A DNA stretch of 64,000 bases from Bog-756 sp052326605 (GCA_052326605.1 JBKQMB010000054.1:1-64000), one strand, 5' to 3'. Shown: positions 17,558 through 27,244, numbered from the stretch's first letter. The notes: generated from the sequence alone by a model not told the origin. Translations and numbers: made by a program.

Positions 17558-18967
17558 TCACGAGCCGGTGAGCAGCCGCTGCCTCCGCTGCTGGTCTTGC
17601 TCGAACTGGGTCTGCTCGGCCTCGTCGATGGTGGCGCTTCCTTCGTCGGAGATGCGCATCAGGAGGGCGATCAGCACGTAACTGGCGATCAGGGCAGAAC
17701 CGCCGTAGGAGACGAAGGGCAAGGTGATGCCGGTGAGCGGGAGCAGGCGGATCACACCACCGATGATGAAGAAGGCCTGGAGCCCGATGATGATCGTGAG
17801 CCCGGTGGCGGTCAACTTGGCGAACTCCGAGCGCGCTGCCTGGGCGATTCGCAGGCCGGCGCCCACCAGAAGGAGGAACGCCACCACCACCATGGTGGAA
17901 CCGAGCAGCCCCATCTCCTCTCCGATGGCGGCGAAGATGAAGTCGGTGCGCACGTTGGGGATGCTGTACGCGCCGAACCCCAGGCCCAGGCCCGAACCGC
18001 CGATTCCGCCGCTGCCCAGGGCGTACCACGCCTCGCGTAGCTGCCCGCCCGGGTCGGAGGGCGGAATGACCTTCCAGGGGTCGAGCCACGTCTCCACCCG
18101 GATGTGGGTCTGGGCGAAGTAGCGGCTGGAGACATATGCACCGACGGCAAACAGCAGGATCCCGAACACCAGGTAGGCGGTTCTCCCGGTGGTCACCCAC
18201 AACATGCCGATGAACAGGGTGAACAGCAGGGCCGAGAACCCGATGTCATGTTCGAGGCTCATGACTCCGATGGCGAACGCCCAGGCCAGCACGATGGGCA
18301 CCAGGGGTCGAGGATCGAGGACCAGCCGATTGCCCAACCTGGCGGTGGGAATGGTCAGGAGCTCGCGCTTCTCCGCGAAGTACGCCGCGAAGAAGATGCA
18401 GAGCACGATCAGTCCCAACTCCACCGGCTCGAACTCGAAGGAGCCGAGATGGATCCACAGGCGGGCACCGTTGATGTTGGCCCCCACGTGGGGGACGAGT
18501 GGTAACAGCAGCAGGATGACGCCGACGGCCAGGAACAGGTAGCGATACCGGTCCAGGTCCCGGCTCCGACGAACCAGGAGGAGTACGAGCACGTAGGCGG
18601 CGATCCCGGCGGCGGTCCACGCAGCCTGAAGCGGCGCGTAGTTCTTGGCGGTGCCGAGGTCGATGCGGAGGATCATGACGTAGCCGAGCCCGTTGAGCAG
18701 GAAGGCGATGGGCAGGATCACCGGGAGCGCGTCGGGGACGAGGAGCCGGTTGGCGATATGGGCCACCCCGCCCAGGCCGAGTAGGGCTGCCAGAAGCGGG
18801 ACCACGTCGGAGGGCACCCTGGCCGTGTTGCCCAGGATCATCAGTATGTAGGCAGCGACGACGATGACCGAGGCGGCCGCCAGCAATCCGAGCTCGGTAC
18901 GGCGGCGCGCCTTCACCCCGCGCCGGGACCGCTTCGATTTCGAGGCACGCAAGGTGAAGGCCGGCAT
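17558..18967 (-). CDS. SEDS family glycosyltransferase (FtsW/RodA/SpoVE), second copy
   Basis: A 469-residue polytopic membrane protein, longer than the first SEDS protein and laid out like the RodA of mycobacteria: basic N-terminus (SKSKRSRRGVKARRR), then LLNGLGYVMILRIDLGTA, NGARLWIHLGSFEFEPVELG, LEHDIGFSALLFTLFIGML, the extracellular WLDPW segment, RTDFIFAAIGEEMGLLG with the putative catalytic Asp, PFVSYGGSALIASYV and an acidic cytoplasmic tail. I start at the ATG whose complement is at 18965-18967; the frame stays open upstream, but that part is not SEDS-like. It converges with the nuclease gene and diverges from ppk. Confidence 0.87.
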   Translation of the reverse strand: MPAFTLRASKSKRSRRGVKARRRTELGLLAAASVIVVAAYILMILGNTARVPSDVVPLLAALLGLGGVAHIANRLLVPDALPVILPIAFLLNGLGYVMILRIDLGTAKNYAPLQAAWTAAGIAAYVLVLLLVRRSRDLDRYRYLFLAVGVILLLLPLVPHVGANINGARLWIHLGSFEFEPVELGLIVLCIFFAAYFAEKRELLTIPTARLGNRLVLDPRPLVPIVLAWAFAIGVMSLEHDIGFSALLFTLFIGMLWVTTGRTAYLVFGILLFAVGAYVSSRYFAQTHIRVETWLDPWKVIPPSDPGGQLREAWYALGSGGIGGSGLGLGFGAYSIPNVRTDFIFAAIGEEMGLLGSTMVVVAFLLLVGAGLRIAQAARSEFAKLTATGLTIIIGLQAFFIIGGVIRLLPLTGITLPFVSYGGSALIASYVLIALLMRISDEGSATIDEAEQTQFEQDQQRRQRLLTGS

Positions 18968-19088
18968 TGCGGCGAGCCTACCGGTGGAGGACCGTCCGGA
19001 GGCGGAGCCGGACCGGCCGCCCGGGGATACGATGGGTCGGCGATGGAATCTGCCTTGACCGAGCTGCCATGACGGACACGAGGCGGAA

Positions 19089-21494
19089 ATGACGGCGGAC
19101 CGGTCGACCGGCGCCCCCTCTCGGACGTCCGTGGATTCGCCCGAGTCCACCGGCCCGGCCTGCTCGGATCCGGTGCACCGGCCGAACGGCTCGTCGGTGC
19201 AGGCCGTGGAGGCCGTGGAGGCCGTGCGGGCTGTCCAGGCCGGGGCACTCGAGCCCGGTCCTTCCGGGTTGGCGGCGCCCGGGAATCAGGCCCCGGCACC
19301 CGGAGCCGGGCATCCTGAAGACCGCGTCTCGACCCGCCCGGAGCGGTTCATCAACCGTGAACTCTCGTGGCTCGAGTTCGGTGCCCGCCTGCTGGAGCTC
19401 TCGGCCGATGGCCGCATCCCGTTGTTCGAGCGGGTGAAGTTCCTGTCCATCTTCTCCGAGAGCCTCGACGAGTTCTTCCAGGTGCGGGTAGCCGGGCTCG
19501 AGGACCAGATCGCCGCCGGCCTGCGGACCCGGTCACCGGACGGGATGAGCCCGGCGGACCAGTTGAAGGCGATCACCGAGCGGGTCGCCCAGCTGGTCGA
19601 ATGGCAGAGCCGGATCTTCTCGGAGCAGGTCGAACCGGCATTGGGCGAGGCCGGCGTGGTGGTGTCCGGCTGGCACACCCTCGACGATGACGACCGGGAC
19701 TATCTCGTCGAGGTGTTCAACAGGCAGATCTTCCCGATACTCACTCCGCTCGCCGTCGACCAGGGCCATCCTTTCCCTTACATCTCCAACCTCTCGTTGA
19801 ATCTGGTGGTCCGCGTGGTGGATCCGGGTAGCGGCGACCAGCGCACCGCCCGGGTAAAGGTGCCGCCCCTGCTGCCCCGTTTCGTGGTCCTTCCGGACGG
19901 GGAGCGGATCATCCTGATGGAACAGGTCATCGCCGCCCATCTCGGCTCGCTCTTCCCGGCCATGACCATCGCCGAGCACCACGTGTTCCGGGTCACCCGC
20001 AATGCCGATCTCTCGGTGGAGCAAGACGAGGCACGGGACCTCCTGGCCGCCGTGGAGCTCGAGCTGCACCGGCGCCGGTTCGGCCAGGCGGTGCGCCTGG
20101 AGGTCTCCTCCGGCATCTCCACCGACCTCCTCGACATGCTCATCGCCGAAGTGGATGTTCGGGAGGACAACGTCTACCTCTTCGACGTTCCGGTCGACCT
20201 CGGCGGGCTGCGGGCGCTGATGGACCTGGACCACCCCGAGCTCTCGCCCCGGGCGTGGACCCCGCTCACCCCTCCCCAGCTGGCGGGTGACGCGGACATC
20301 TTCTCCGTGGTGGCCGACGCCGACGTGCTGGTCCACCACCCCTACGACTCGTTCGCCACCTCGGTACAGGCGTTCGTTGCCCTGGCTGCCGAGGATCCCG
20401 ATGTCCTTGCCATCAAACAGACGCTCTACCGGACGAGCGAGAACAGCCCGATCGTCGACTCGCTGATCCGCGCCTCCCAGTCGGGGAAACAGGTGACGGC
20501 GGTGGTGGAGCTCCAGGCCCGCTTCGATGAGCAGGCCAACATCGCCTGGGCCCGTGCCCTCGAAGAGGCGGGCGTACAGGTCGTCTACGGGCTGGTCCGG
20601 CTCAAGACCCATTCGAAGATCTCGCTCGTCGTACGGCGTGAGAGGAACGAGATCCGCCGGTACTGCCACATCGGAAGCGGAAACTACAACTCCTACACGG
20701 CCGGCACCTATGAGGATGTCGGCCTGCTCACCGCCGACCCGGTCATCGGTGCCGATGTGGGCGAACTGTTCAATCTGCTCGCCGGATCGGGGGACCCGCC
20801 CGAGTTCCGCCGGCTGGTGGTGTCGCCCTTTTCGACCCGCTCCACACTGGTCGCGTCCATCGAGGAGGAAGCCCGTGCCGGCGCCAGTGGCCGCATCGTC
20901 CTCAAGACCAACGGGCTCACCGATCCGGAGATCGTCGACGCTCTCTACCGGGCGTCACAGGCCGGGGCGTCAGTGGACCTCATCGTGCGAGGAAAGTGCT
21001 GTCTCCGTCCCGGGCTGCCCGGCCTCTCCGAGAACATCAGGGTCCGTTCCATCGTGGGCCGATACCTCGAGCACTCCCGGATCTTCGTCTTCGGCGGCGT
21101 CGGAGGCAGGCCGATCAGGGTGTCCTTCGGCTCCCCGGATCTCATGGAGCGGAATCTCGATCGCCGGGTGGAGGTGGTGGTCCCCATCGATGAGCCCGGG
21201 ATCCAGCAGCGCGTCGTCGGGATCCTCGAAGATGCCCTGTGCGACGAGGCCAACGCCTGGACGCTATCGGGCGACGGGAGTTGGCACCGGGTGGCGCCGG
21301 ACCGAGGGCCCGGCAGCCTCGGGTTCAACCTGCAGGATCACTTCGAAGCACAGGCCCTCGAATCCCTACGGCATCGCCGCGATGAGACCCAGGCCGTTCG
21401 CCTGGGATCACGGCCGGCGCCGGCGGCTGTTCCCGAGCTGGCGACGGAGCAGCGACCCGGCCGCTGGAAGGGGTGGAACCGGAAGCGCCGCTGA
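19089..21494 (+). CDS. ppk1: Polyphosphate kinase 1
   Basis: Makes inorganic polyphosphate from ATP reversibly. The 801-residue protein has a disordered extension of about 85 residues, then the PPK1 N-terminal domain (RFINRELSWLEFGARLLEL and FSESLDEFFQVRVAGLEDQI), head domain, and C-terminal catalytic domains. The phosphorylated histidine is expected at His508 in RLKTHSKISLVVRRE, followed by RYCHIGSGNYNSYTA; a second catalytic segment is RGKCCLRPG with YLEHSRIFVFG. The ATG at 19089 follows GAGGCGGA. Its last 170 bp lie opposite the 3' end of the membrane protein gene on the other strand. The divergent gap to the SEDS gene is 121 bp. Confidence 0.95.
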   Translation: MTADRSTGAPSRTSVDSPESTGPACSDPVHRPNGSSVQAVEAVEAVRAVQAGALEPGPSGLAAPGNQAPAPGAGHPEDRVSTRPERFINRELSWLEFGARLLELSADGRIPLFERVKFLSIFSESLDEFFQVRVAGLEDQIAAGLRTRSPDGMSPADQLKAITERVAQLVEWQSRIFSEQVEPALGEAGVVVSGWHTLDDDDRDYLVEVFNRQIFPILTPLAVDQGHPFPYISNLSLNLVVRVVDPGSGDQRTARVKVPPLLPRFVVLPDGERIILMEQVIAAHLGSLFPAMTIAEHHVFRVTRNADLSVEQDEARDLLAAVELELHRRRFGQAVRLEVSSGISTDLLDMLIAEVDVREDNVYLFDVPVDLGGLRALMDLDHPELSPRAWTPLTPPQLAGDADIFSVVADADVLVHHPYDSFATSVQAFVALAAEDPDVLAIKQTLYRTSENSPIVDSLIRASQSGKQVTAVVELQARFDEQANIAWARALEEAGVQVVYGLVRLKTHSKISLVVRRERNEIRRYCHIGSGNYNSYTAGTYEDVGLLTADPVIGADVGELFNLLAGSGDPPEFRRLVVSPFSTRSTLVASIEEEARAGASGRIVLKTNGLTDPEIVDALYRASQAGASVDLIVRGKCCLRPGLPGLSENIRVRSIVGRYLEHSRIFVFGGVGGRPIRVSFGSPDLMERNLDRRVEVVVPIDEPGIQQRVVGILEDALCDEANAWTLSGDGSWHRVAPDRGPGSLGFNLQDHFEAQALESLRHRRDETQAVRLGSRPAPAAVPELATEQRPGRWKGWNRKRR

Positions 21495-22695
21495 GCCGGG
21501 AGGACGCCCGGGTCGATGGGGTGTCCTGTTGCGGGGCTGACGGTGCAGCCCTGCCGTGACGCAGGTCGATGCGTCCCTGCAAGTACTCGCGGAGCCGGTG
21601 GTGGGGAGCCCTTCGCTCGAGCTCGAGCGAGGCGTAGGCCAACCCCCCGAAGGGGATCGGGAGCCAGAAATTGACGGCCCGGTAGGCCAGCACAGCCGAC
21701 AACGCCTGCCCGGCCGTGGGGCCGAAGCCGGTGATCATCGACACCAGCACGAACTCGACCACACCGAGACCCCCCGGGGTGATCGGGATGGCAGCCAAAA
21801 TGTTGGCCAACCCGTAGGCGGTCAGAAGGTCGACCGGGGAGATGAAGTGGCTGAATGCAGCCACGAAGACCCAGAGCGATGCGGCGTCCAGTAGCCAGTT
21901 TGCAGCGGCCCATCCCACCGCCCTCCACAGTAGGGGCCGGTCCTCCATGAGGACGGCGAACCGATGCGCCAACCGCTCGACCAGGGCGGTTGTCCGCTCG
22001 GCATCGAGGAACCGGATCCGCTCGGAGATGCGCCGGACGATGCGACTGGCCCGCTGCTGGCCGCGCGTCAAGAGGTAGAAGAGGCCCCCGAACGCTCCGA
22101 GCAGGACCACGCCGACCCCGGCGGCAATGATCACCAGAATCGAGGCGGACTGCGACTGGCCTCCGTGATGGCTGGACGGGGCATGGAATCCATGGGCCAC
22201 CAGGAACGCCACCAAGGCGAACCAGAAGATGACATTGAGCACCACGGCCGAGCCGATGCCCTGGGTCCCGAGGGCGAATCCGGTGTCCGATCCGGACACT
22301 CCTGACTGGGTGAGCAACCGGTAGCCGAGCGCCGCGCCGGGAGCAGTGCCACCCGGCGAGACATGGCTGAGGGCCAGGGTGGACATGTTGATCCGGAACA
22401 GGCGGAGCCTGCGGGGCCCGTCGTGCGGGAGCACGGCATGGGTGAGCTGGGTATAGGCCACCAGCGCGGCGATCTCGAGGATCACGCCGAGGGCCAGGTA
22501 GGCGGTGTTGATGTGGGTGAGGGAGGTGAAATCGGAGCGGTGGCTGGCCAGCAGCGGAAACGCCACGTAGAAGACGAACAGGAAGATCAGCAGCGTCCCG
22601 ACGCTCAGGCGCACCTCGCGATGGACGAAGGGCCCCCGGTGCCACCACCGACGGTGCGGTTGTTCGTCTGCCTTCTCGGCGGCCATCTCCCTCAT
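21325..22695 (-). CDS. UPF0104 / lysylphosphatidylglycerol synthase TM-domain-like membrane protein
   Basis: A 456-residue protein with about 7-8 hydrophobic segments (for example LSVGTLLIFLFVFYVAFPLL and ASILVIIAAGVGVVLLGAFG) and the family motifs LSHVSPGGTAPGAALGYRLL, AIPITPGGLGVVEFVLVSM and YRAVNFWLPIPFGGLAY. Proteins with this fold are flippase-like; the soluble synthase half of MprF is absent, so lysyl-lipid synthesis is unlikely. The C-terminal 80 residues are Ser/Pro/Arg-rich and overlap the 3' end of ppk1 antisense by 170 bp. Starts at ATG 22695 or 22686 are both possible; a GTG slightly further upstream cannot be excluded. It diverges from the AI-2E family transporter gene, 40 bp away. 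Confidence 0.8.
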   Translation of the reverse strand: MREMAAEKADEQPHRRWWHRGPFVHREVRLSVGTLLIFLFVFYVAFPLLASHRSDFTSLTHINTAYLALGVILEIAALVAYTQLTHAVLPHDGPRRLRLFRINMSTLALSHVSPGGTAPGAALGYRLLTQSGVSGSDTGFALGTQGIGSAVVLNVIFWFALVAFLVAHGFHAPSSHHGGQSQSASILVIIAAGVGVVLLGAFGGLFYLLTRGQQRASRIVRRISERIRFLDAERTTALVERLAHRFAVLMEDRPLLWRAVGWAAANWLLDAASLWVFVAAFSHFISPVDLLTAYGLANILAAIPITPGGLGVVEFVLVSMITGFGPTAGQALSAVLAYRAVNFWLPIPFGGLAYASLELERRAPHHRLREYLQGRIDLRHGRAAPSAPQQDTPSTRASSRLSGASGSTPSSGRVAAPSPAREQPPAPAVIPGERPGSHRGDAVGIRGPVLRSDPAG

Positions 22696-22735
22696 GTTGA
22701 CACGCCCGGCCACGCGGACCTGACATGCTGAACGG

Positions 22736-24118
22736 GTGGCGGAGAACGTGGAGAAGTCAGGGGGGCGCTCCGAGGCCGCGGCAGACCGGTCCCCGTCGGC
22801 CTTGGATCCGGTCTCCTCCAGCCCGTACGGAACTGCCGCCCGCGTGGTGCCGCCCGGCCCGACCACCGTCATCAACGAGACGCCGGTGGAGCGACTCGAC
22901 CGCGAGATCGGGCCCGACGCCTCCCGCCGCGAGCGCCTGTTCGCCGCCGCATCGGCCAAGGGGGTGCCGCTGCGGACCATCCTGACCGTCGACGCCGTGG
23001 TCATCGCCACCTGGGTCCTCTACCGGCTCCTCGGTCGCCTGAGGGAGGTGATCCTGTGGACCCTGATGGCCGCGTTCATCGCCCTGGTGCTGGATCCGTC
23101 AGTCGCCTTCCTCCAGCGCCACCGGATGCGCCGGGGGGCGGCGGTGGGCCTCGTCTTCGCCGGTGCCGTGCTCGTCTTCGGCACCCTCCTCGGCCTGTTC
23201 GGCTATCCCCTGGTCAACTCGCTGACCCACGTGGCAGAACGACTCCCTGCCATGGTCAGTCAGGTGGAGAAGGGGCACGGCTGGCTCGCCCACTCCCTCC
23301 AACGCTTCGGGCTGCTGTCATGGGTGCAGAAGAACGCCCCGAAGCTCAAGACGGCCGCCAACAACCTCGGGAAGCCGGCGCTCACCGTCGGCACCAACCT
23401 GGGCAAGGCGGTGTTCTCGACCATCCTGGCGCTGACCACCATCGCCTTCCTCTCGCTCTTCATGCTGCTGGAGGCTCCGACGCTGCGCGCCGGTCTGATG
23501 GGCGCCCTCGACCCCGACCGACGGCACATCATCGAGGACGTCGCCCATCGGGTGTCGCGATCGGTGACCTCTTACATGCTGGGCACCATCGCCTTGTCGG
23601 TCCTCTTCGGCGTGGTGGTCCTGGTCACCATGCTGATCCTGGGGGTGCCCTTCGCCCTGCTCATCGCCTTGTGGGTGGCCCTCGTGGCCATGATCCCCCT
23701 GGTGGGGGGACTCATCGCCGGCGTGCCCAGCGTGGCCTTGGCCCTCCTCCATTCCCCGACGGCCGGTGTGGTGACCCTGATCGTCTTCGTGGGCTTCCAG
23801 GTGGTGGAGAACCACTTCTTCTATCCGGTCGTGATGAGCCGGACGGTCCGGATGAACCCCCTGTGGGTGCTGCTGGCCGTACTGATCGGGGCCAACCTGG
23901 GCGGGGTGTTCGGCTCCTCCCTGGGGGCGCTGACCGGTGCCCTGGTGGCCATTCCGGTGGGCGGGGCCATCCAGGTGATATTCCGGGAGGTCTGGCAGCG
24001 CACCAGGGCCACCGGGGAGCCCGGTCCCGTGGAGGACGGCCGCCGGGGCCCGGACGGCCGGGGACCGGACGCCGGAGCAGGGGTGGCCCTCGGGGAGAGC
24101 GCCACCGTCGAGCCGTGA
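22736..24118 (+). CDS. AI-2E family transporter / PerM-like permease
   Basis: A 460-residue membrane protein. After a 75-residue soluble N-terminus come paired membrane segments, a soluble amphipathic loop (residues about 165-220) and the family core: FLSLFMLLEAP, the YMLGTIALSVLFGVVVLV region, WVALVAMIPLVGGLIAGVPS, and QVVENHFFYPVVMSRTV. The order matches the AI-2E transporter (UPF0118) family. The actual substrate is unknown; the name comes from one member and is not proof of quorum-sensing transport. GTG at 22736; the C-terminus is Gly/Pro-rich. Confidence 0.85.
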   Translation: MAENVEKSGGRSEAAADRSPSALDPVSSSPYGTAARVVPPGPTTVINETPVERLDREIGPDASRRERLFAAASAKGVPLRTILTVDAVVIATWVLYRLLGRLREVILWTLMAAFIALVLDPSVAFLQRHRMRRGAAVGLVFAGAVLVFGTLLGLFGYPLVNSLTHVAERLPAMVSQVEKGHGWLAHSLQRFGLLSWVQKNAPKLKTAANNLGKPALTVGTNLGKAVFSTILALTTIAFLSLFMLLEAPTLRAGLMGALDPDRRHIIEDVAHRVSRSVTSYMLGTIALSVLFGVVVLVTMLILGVPFALLIALWVALVAMIPLVGGLIAGVPSVALALLHSPTAGVVTLIVFVGFQVVENHFFYPVVMSRTVRMNPLWVLLAVLIGANLGGVFGSSLGALTGALVAIPVGGAIQVIFREVWQRTRATGEPGPVEDGRRGPDGRGPDAGAGVALGESATVEP

Positions 24119-24163
24119 CCGGCCGACACGGTCCGCCCCGTTCCGGTCTCGTAAGCTGCTGGG

Positions 24164-24907
24164 ATGAACGTCCTGGTAGTGCTGCCGACCTATAACGAAG
24201 CGGAGAACATCGACCATGTCCTCCGTCGGGTCAGGAGTTCGCTGGCGGACGCCACTGTGCTCGTGGTCGATGATGGCAGCCCGGACGGAACCGCCGCACT
24301 CGCCGAGACGATCGGCAAGGAGCTCGGCAGCATCGAGATCCTCCGGAGGCACGACAAGTCGGGCCTCGGCAGTGCCTATCGGGCCGGTTTCCGGTGGGGA
24401 CTCGATCACGGATTCGACGCCTGTATCGAAATGGACGCCGACCTGTCCCACGAGCCCGAGGCGCTACCGGGGCTGGTGGCGCCTCTCTCCGAGGGTTACG
24501 AGCTGGTGATCGGATCGAGATATGTCGCCGGTGGTTCGATCCCCAACTGGACCTGGCACCGGCGCATGCTCTCCCGAGGGGGGAACATCTACGCTTCGGC
24601 CCTGCTCGGACTGGGTGTGGCCGACTCGACCGCCGGATTCCGGGCGTACTCCGCCTCGGTTCTCCAACGCATCGACCTGAACGATGTCAAAGCCGAGGGC
24701 TATGGATTCCAGATCGAGATGACCTACGAGGCAAAGCGGGCCGGTGCGGCCGTGGTCGAGATCCCCATCCGGTTCATCGACCGGGTGAAGGGCGAGTCCA
24801 AGATGTCCATGTTCATCGTCGTGGAAGCACTGGGCCTGGTGACCTGGTGGGGATTCCAACGGCTGGTCGGAGGCCTGCGGAACAGGACGCAGCCCGTGCA
24901 CAGCTGA
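24164..24907 (+). CDS. Polyprenol-phosphate mannosyltransferase-like GT2 glycosyltransferase
   Basis: A 247-residue GT-A glycosyltransferase likely transferring mannose (or another hexose) from the nucleotide sugar to polyprenol phosphate at the cytoplasmic membrane. Motifs: LPTYNEAENI at the start, VVDDGSPDGTA, the metal-binding EMDADLSHEPE, and the characteristic RVKGESKMS segment near the end that bacterial dolichol-phosphate mannose synthases share. There are no membrane helices, as in the catalytic subunit of Ppm1. ATG 24164; the two-component genes follow after 10 bp. Confidence 0.87.
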   Translation: MNVLVVLPTYNEAENIDHVLRRVRSSLADATVLVVDDGSPDGTAALAETIGKELGSIEILRRHDKSGLGSAYRAGFRWGLDHGFDACIEMDADLSHEPEALPGLVAPLSEGYELVIGSRYVAGGSIPNWTWHRRMLSRGGNIYASALLGLGVADSTAGFRAYSASVLQRIDLNDVKAEGYGFQIEMTYEAKRAGAAVVEIPIRFIDRVKGESKMSMFIVVEALGLVTWWGFQRLVGGLRNRTQPVHS

Positions 24908-24917
24908 TGACGGCCCG

Positions 24918-25610
24918 GTGACCGGCATCGGCCGCATCCTCGTCGTCGACGACGAGCCTTTCATCACCGATGTCCTGTGCGCTGCGCTGCAATTCGAGGG
25001 GTTCGTCACCGAAGAGGCAGCCACCGGCCGACAGGCACTGGCCAAGGCTCGCGTCGGAGGGTACGACTTCATCGTGCTCGACGTGATGCTGCCCGACGTC
25101 GACGGTCTCGAAGTGTGCCGACTGCTCCGGGCCGAGCAGGTCTCGACCCCGGTCCTCTTCCTCACCGCCCGTGATGCCACCGCCGACAAGCTGGCCGGGC
25201 TGGCCCTCGGCGACGACTATGTGACCAAGCCGTTCAGCATCGACGAGCTGGTCGCTCGGATCCACGCCGTGATGCGGCGCAGCACTCTCGAGGAAGATGC
25301 CGACCAGGCCGTCCTGCGATTCCGCGACCTGGTGGTGGACGTCCGCACCCATGAGGTCTGGCGGTGGAACCAACCCATCGAGCTGACGCCCACCGAGTTC
25401 AACCTCCTCCTGCACCTGTTGCGCAATGCCCGTCAAGTGCTCTCCAAGACCCAGATCCTCGATGCGGTATGGGACGAGGGCTTCATCGGGGAGTCCAACA
25501 TCGTGGAGATCTACATCTCCTATCTCCGCAAGAAGATCGACTGCTTCGACCCCCCGTTGATCCACACCATCCGCGGGGTCGGCTACAGCCTCCGGGAGGC
25601 CCAGCAGTGA
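24918..25610 (+). CDS. OmpR/PhoB-family response regulator
   Basis: A 230-residue regulator. Receiver domain residues 1-120: acidic pair DDE at 11-13, phosphoacceptor Asp55 (VLDVMLPDVDG), Lys104 (YVTKPF). Winged-helix DNA-binding domain residues 130-228: ELTPTEFNLLLHLLRNARQV, WDEGFIGESNIVEIYISYLR and HTIRGVGYSLRE. The kinase gene starts inside its stop codon (GTGA), so the pair is translationally coupled. The stimulus is unknown. Confidence 0.93.
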   Translation: MTGIGRILVVDDEPFITDVLCAALQFEGFVTEEAATGRQALAKARVGGYDFIVLDVMLPDVDGLEVCRLLRAEQVSTPVLFLTARDATADKLAGLALGDDYVTKPFSIDELVARIHAVMRRSTLEEDADQAVLRFRDLVVDVRTHEVWRWNQPIELTPTEFNLLLHLLRNARQVLSKTQILDAVWDEGFIGESNIVEIYISYLRKKIDCFDPPLIHTIRGVGYSLREAQQ

Positions 25611-27235
25611 GGCTCCGGCGTCGTCTGGTGGCCACGATGATCGTGTTGGTAGCGCTCGGCCTGGCGGCTGTCGACATCATCACTCTCACCTCACTGCACT
25701 CCTATCTCTTCGGTCGTGTCGACGCTCAGCTCGATGCCGCCAGTGCCCAGGTGGCCGAGTTCGTCGCCAGGGCCGATGAGCGCGGGTTCGTCGTCACGGC
25801 TGCTTCCGTCCAATCGCGGGTGAGCCCCGACGTCTACGTGGAACTGATCAATCCGACAGGTCGGGTGGTGGTGGCCAAGCCGTCGGGATCCCACACCCAA
25901 CCCGACCCTCGGCCGAACCTCCCGAACCCGCTCCCGGTCCGCCCGACCCCGGACCTCGACCACCCTGCCAAGCCGGACCAGGTCTACCGGCCCGATTCGG
26001 CGTCGATCACCGTGGGAATGGCCGGGCCGGGCCGGCAGGAGTACCGGCTCCACGCCACCGCGCTTCCCGGAGAGACACTGGTGGTCGCCACCCGACTCGA
26101 CTCGGTCAACGCCACCCTCAATTCCCTCCGCAACATCGAACTGGCGGTGAGCCTCGGGCTGTTGGTGGCCCTGCTGGTCCTGATGACCCTCCTGGTCCGA
26201 TTGGGCCTCCGTCCCCTGGAGGACATGACCGAAGCCGCGGACGCCATCGCAGCGGGGGACCTGACCCGGCGGGTGCAGGTCGCAGACAGCAACAGTGAGA
26301 TCGCCCGGTTGGGACGGGCCCTCAACGGCATGCTGGCCCAGATCGAGACCGCATTCGCGGAGCGGGCCAGGTCCCAGGACCGGCTGCGCAGTTTTCTGGC
26401 CGATGCCTCCCACGAGCTGCGCACACCCCTCACCTCAATCCGCGGGTACGCGGAATTGTTGCGCAAGGATGCCCTCGGCGACCGGGCGGCGCGGGACCGG
26501 GCGCTGTCGCGCATCGAGAAGGAAGCGGCCCGTATGGGTGTGCTGGTGGGCGATCTGGCCATCCTGGCCCGGGAGGACGAGGGCCCGGCGCCCGGCCGCT
26601 ATCGGGTCGACCTTGCAGCGGTGGCTGCCGATGCGGTTGCGGATGCCCGGACCATCGACGCCGATCGGCCCATAGAGCTCTCCGTGTCGACCGAGGTCCC
26701 CGTCGCGGGCGACGACGCCCGCCTCGAGCAGATGATCCACAACCTGCTCCGAAATGCCCTGGCCCACACCCCGCCGGGCACGCCGGTCGAAGTGAGCGTT
26801 GCAGTCGAGGGTGACCATGCCGTGCTCCAGGTTCGGGACGGCGGCCCGGGGATGAGCGCGGAGCAGGCCGGTCAGGTCTTCGACCGGTTCTATCGGGGGG
26901 ACGCCGAGGGCCGCGAAGGCGGGTCGGGGCTGGGCCTGTTCATCGTGGCCAGCCTGGCCCGCACCTTCGGTGGGCACGCCACGGTGGTCACCGCCGTGGG
27001 GGAAGGGGCCACGTTCGAGGTCGTACTGCCGCTGTACGATCCGCCAGCGACGCCAGCGACGCCAACGACGCCAACGACATCGACGGCATCTACGCCCGGC
27101 TTGTCGCCTCCTCCGATGAGCGCCGGCCCACCCGGCCCAGCGGCCGGCCCACCCGGCCCGACCGGCCGAACGGCCGATGGCGTTCCTCCGCCGGACCCCT
27201 CCGGCGCGGCCGACCCGGTCTCGACCCAGTCCTAG
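25607..27235 (+). CDS. Two-component sensor histidine kinase
   Basis: A 542-residue inner-membrane kinase. Membrane segment near 9-30 (ATMIVLVALGLAAVDIITL), an extracytoplasmic sensor region (about 30-175), second membrane segment (VSLGLLVALLVLMTLLV), HAMP domain, DHp with phosphorylated His269 in DASHELRTPLTSIRGYAE, and an HATPase domain with N box LRNALAHTPPG, DGGPGMS and GSGLGLF. The final 50 or so residues are a low-complexity Pro/Ala/Thr tail built from a repeated gacgccaac-like DNA unit (about 27048-27090). GTG at 25607 is chosen because it overlaps the regulator stop; the frame is open upstream but antisense-like. Confidence 0.93.
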   Translation: MRLRRRLVATMIVLVALGLAAVDIITLTSLHSYLFGRVDAQLDAASAQVAEFVARADERGFVVTAASVQSRVSPDVYVELINPTGRVVVAKPSGSHTQPDPRPNLPNPLPVRPTPDLDHPAKPDQVYRPDSASITVGMAGPGRQEYRLHATALPGETLVVATRLDSVNATLNSLRNIELAVSLGLLVALLVLMTLLVRLGLRPLEDMTEAADAIAAGDLTRRVQVADSNSEIARLGRALNGMLAQIETAFAERARSQDRLRSFLADASHELRTPLTSIRGYAELLRKDALGDRAARDRALSRIEKEAARMGVLVGDLAILAREDEGPAPGRYRVDLAAVAADAVADARTIDADRPIELSVSTEVPVAGDDARLEQMIHNLLRNALAHTPPGTPVEVSVAVEGDHAVLQVRDGGPGMSAEQAGQVFDRFYRGDAEGREGGSGLGLFIVASLARTFGGHATVVTAVGEGATFEVVLPLYDPPATPATPTTPTTSTASTPGLSPPPMSAGPPGPAAGPPGPTGRTADGVPPPDPSGAADPVSTQS

Positions 27236-27244
27236 AGTGTCGTG

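Noticed and set aside
16793..18040. 415-codon plus-strand frame
   Set aside because: Overlaps the nuclease gene and the second SEDS gene; low-complexity shadow sequence.
22736..24118. Quorum-sensing autoinducer-2 exporter
   Set aside because: The AI-2E family name is historical; no LuxS or AI-2 gene is present, so a signalling role is not supported.
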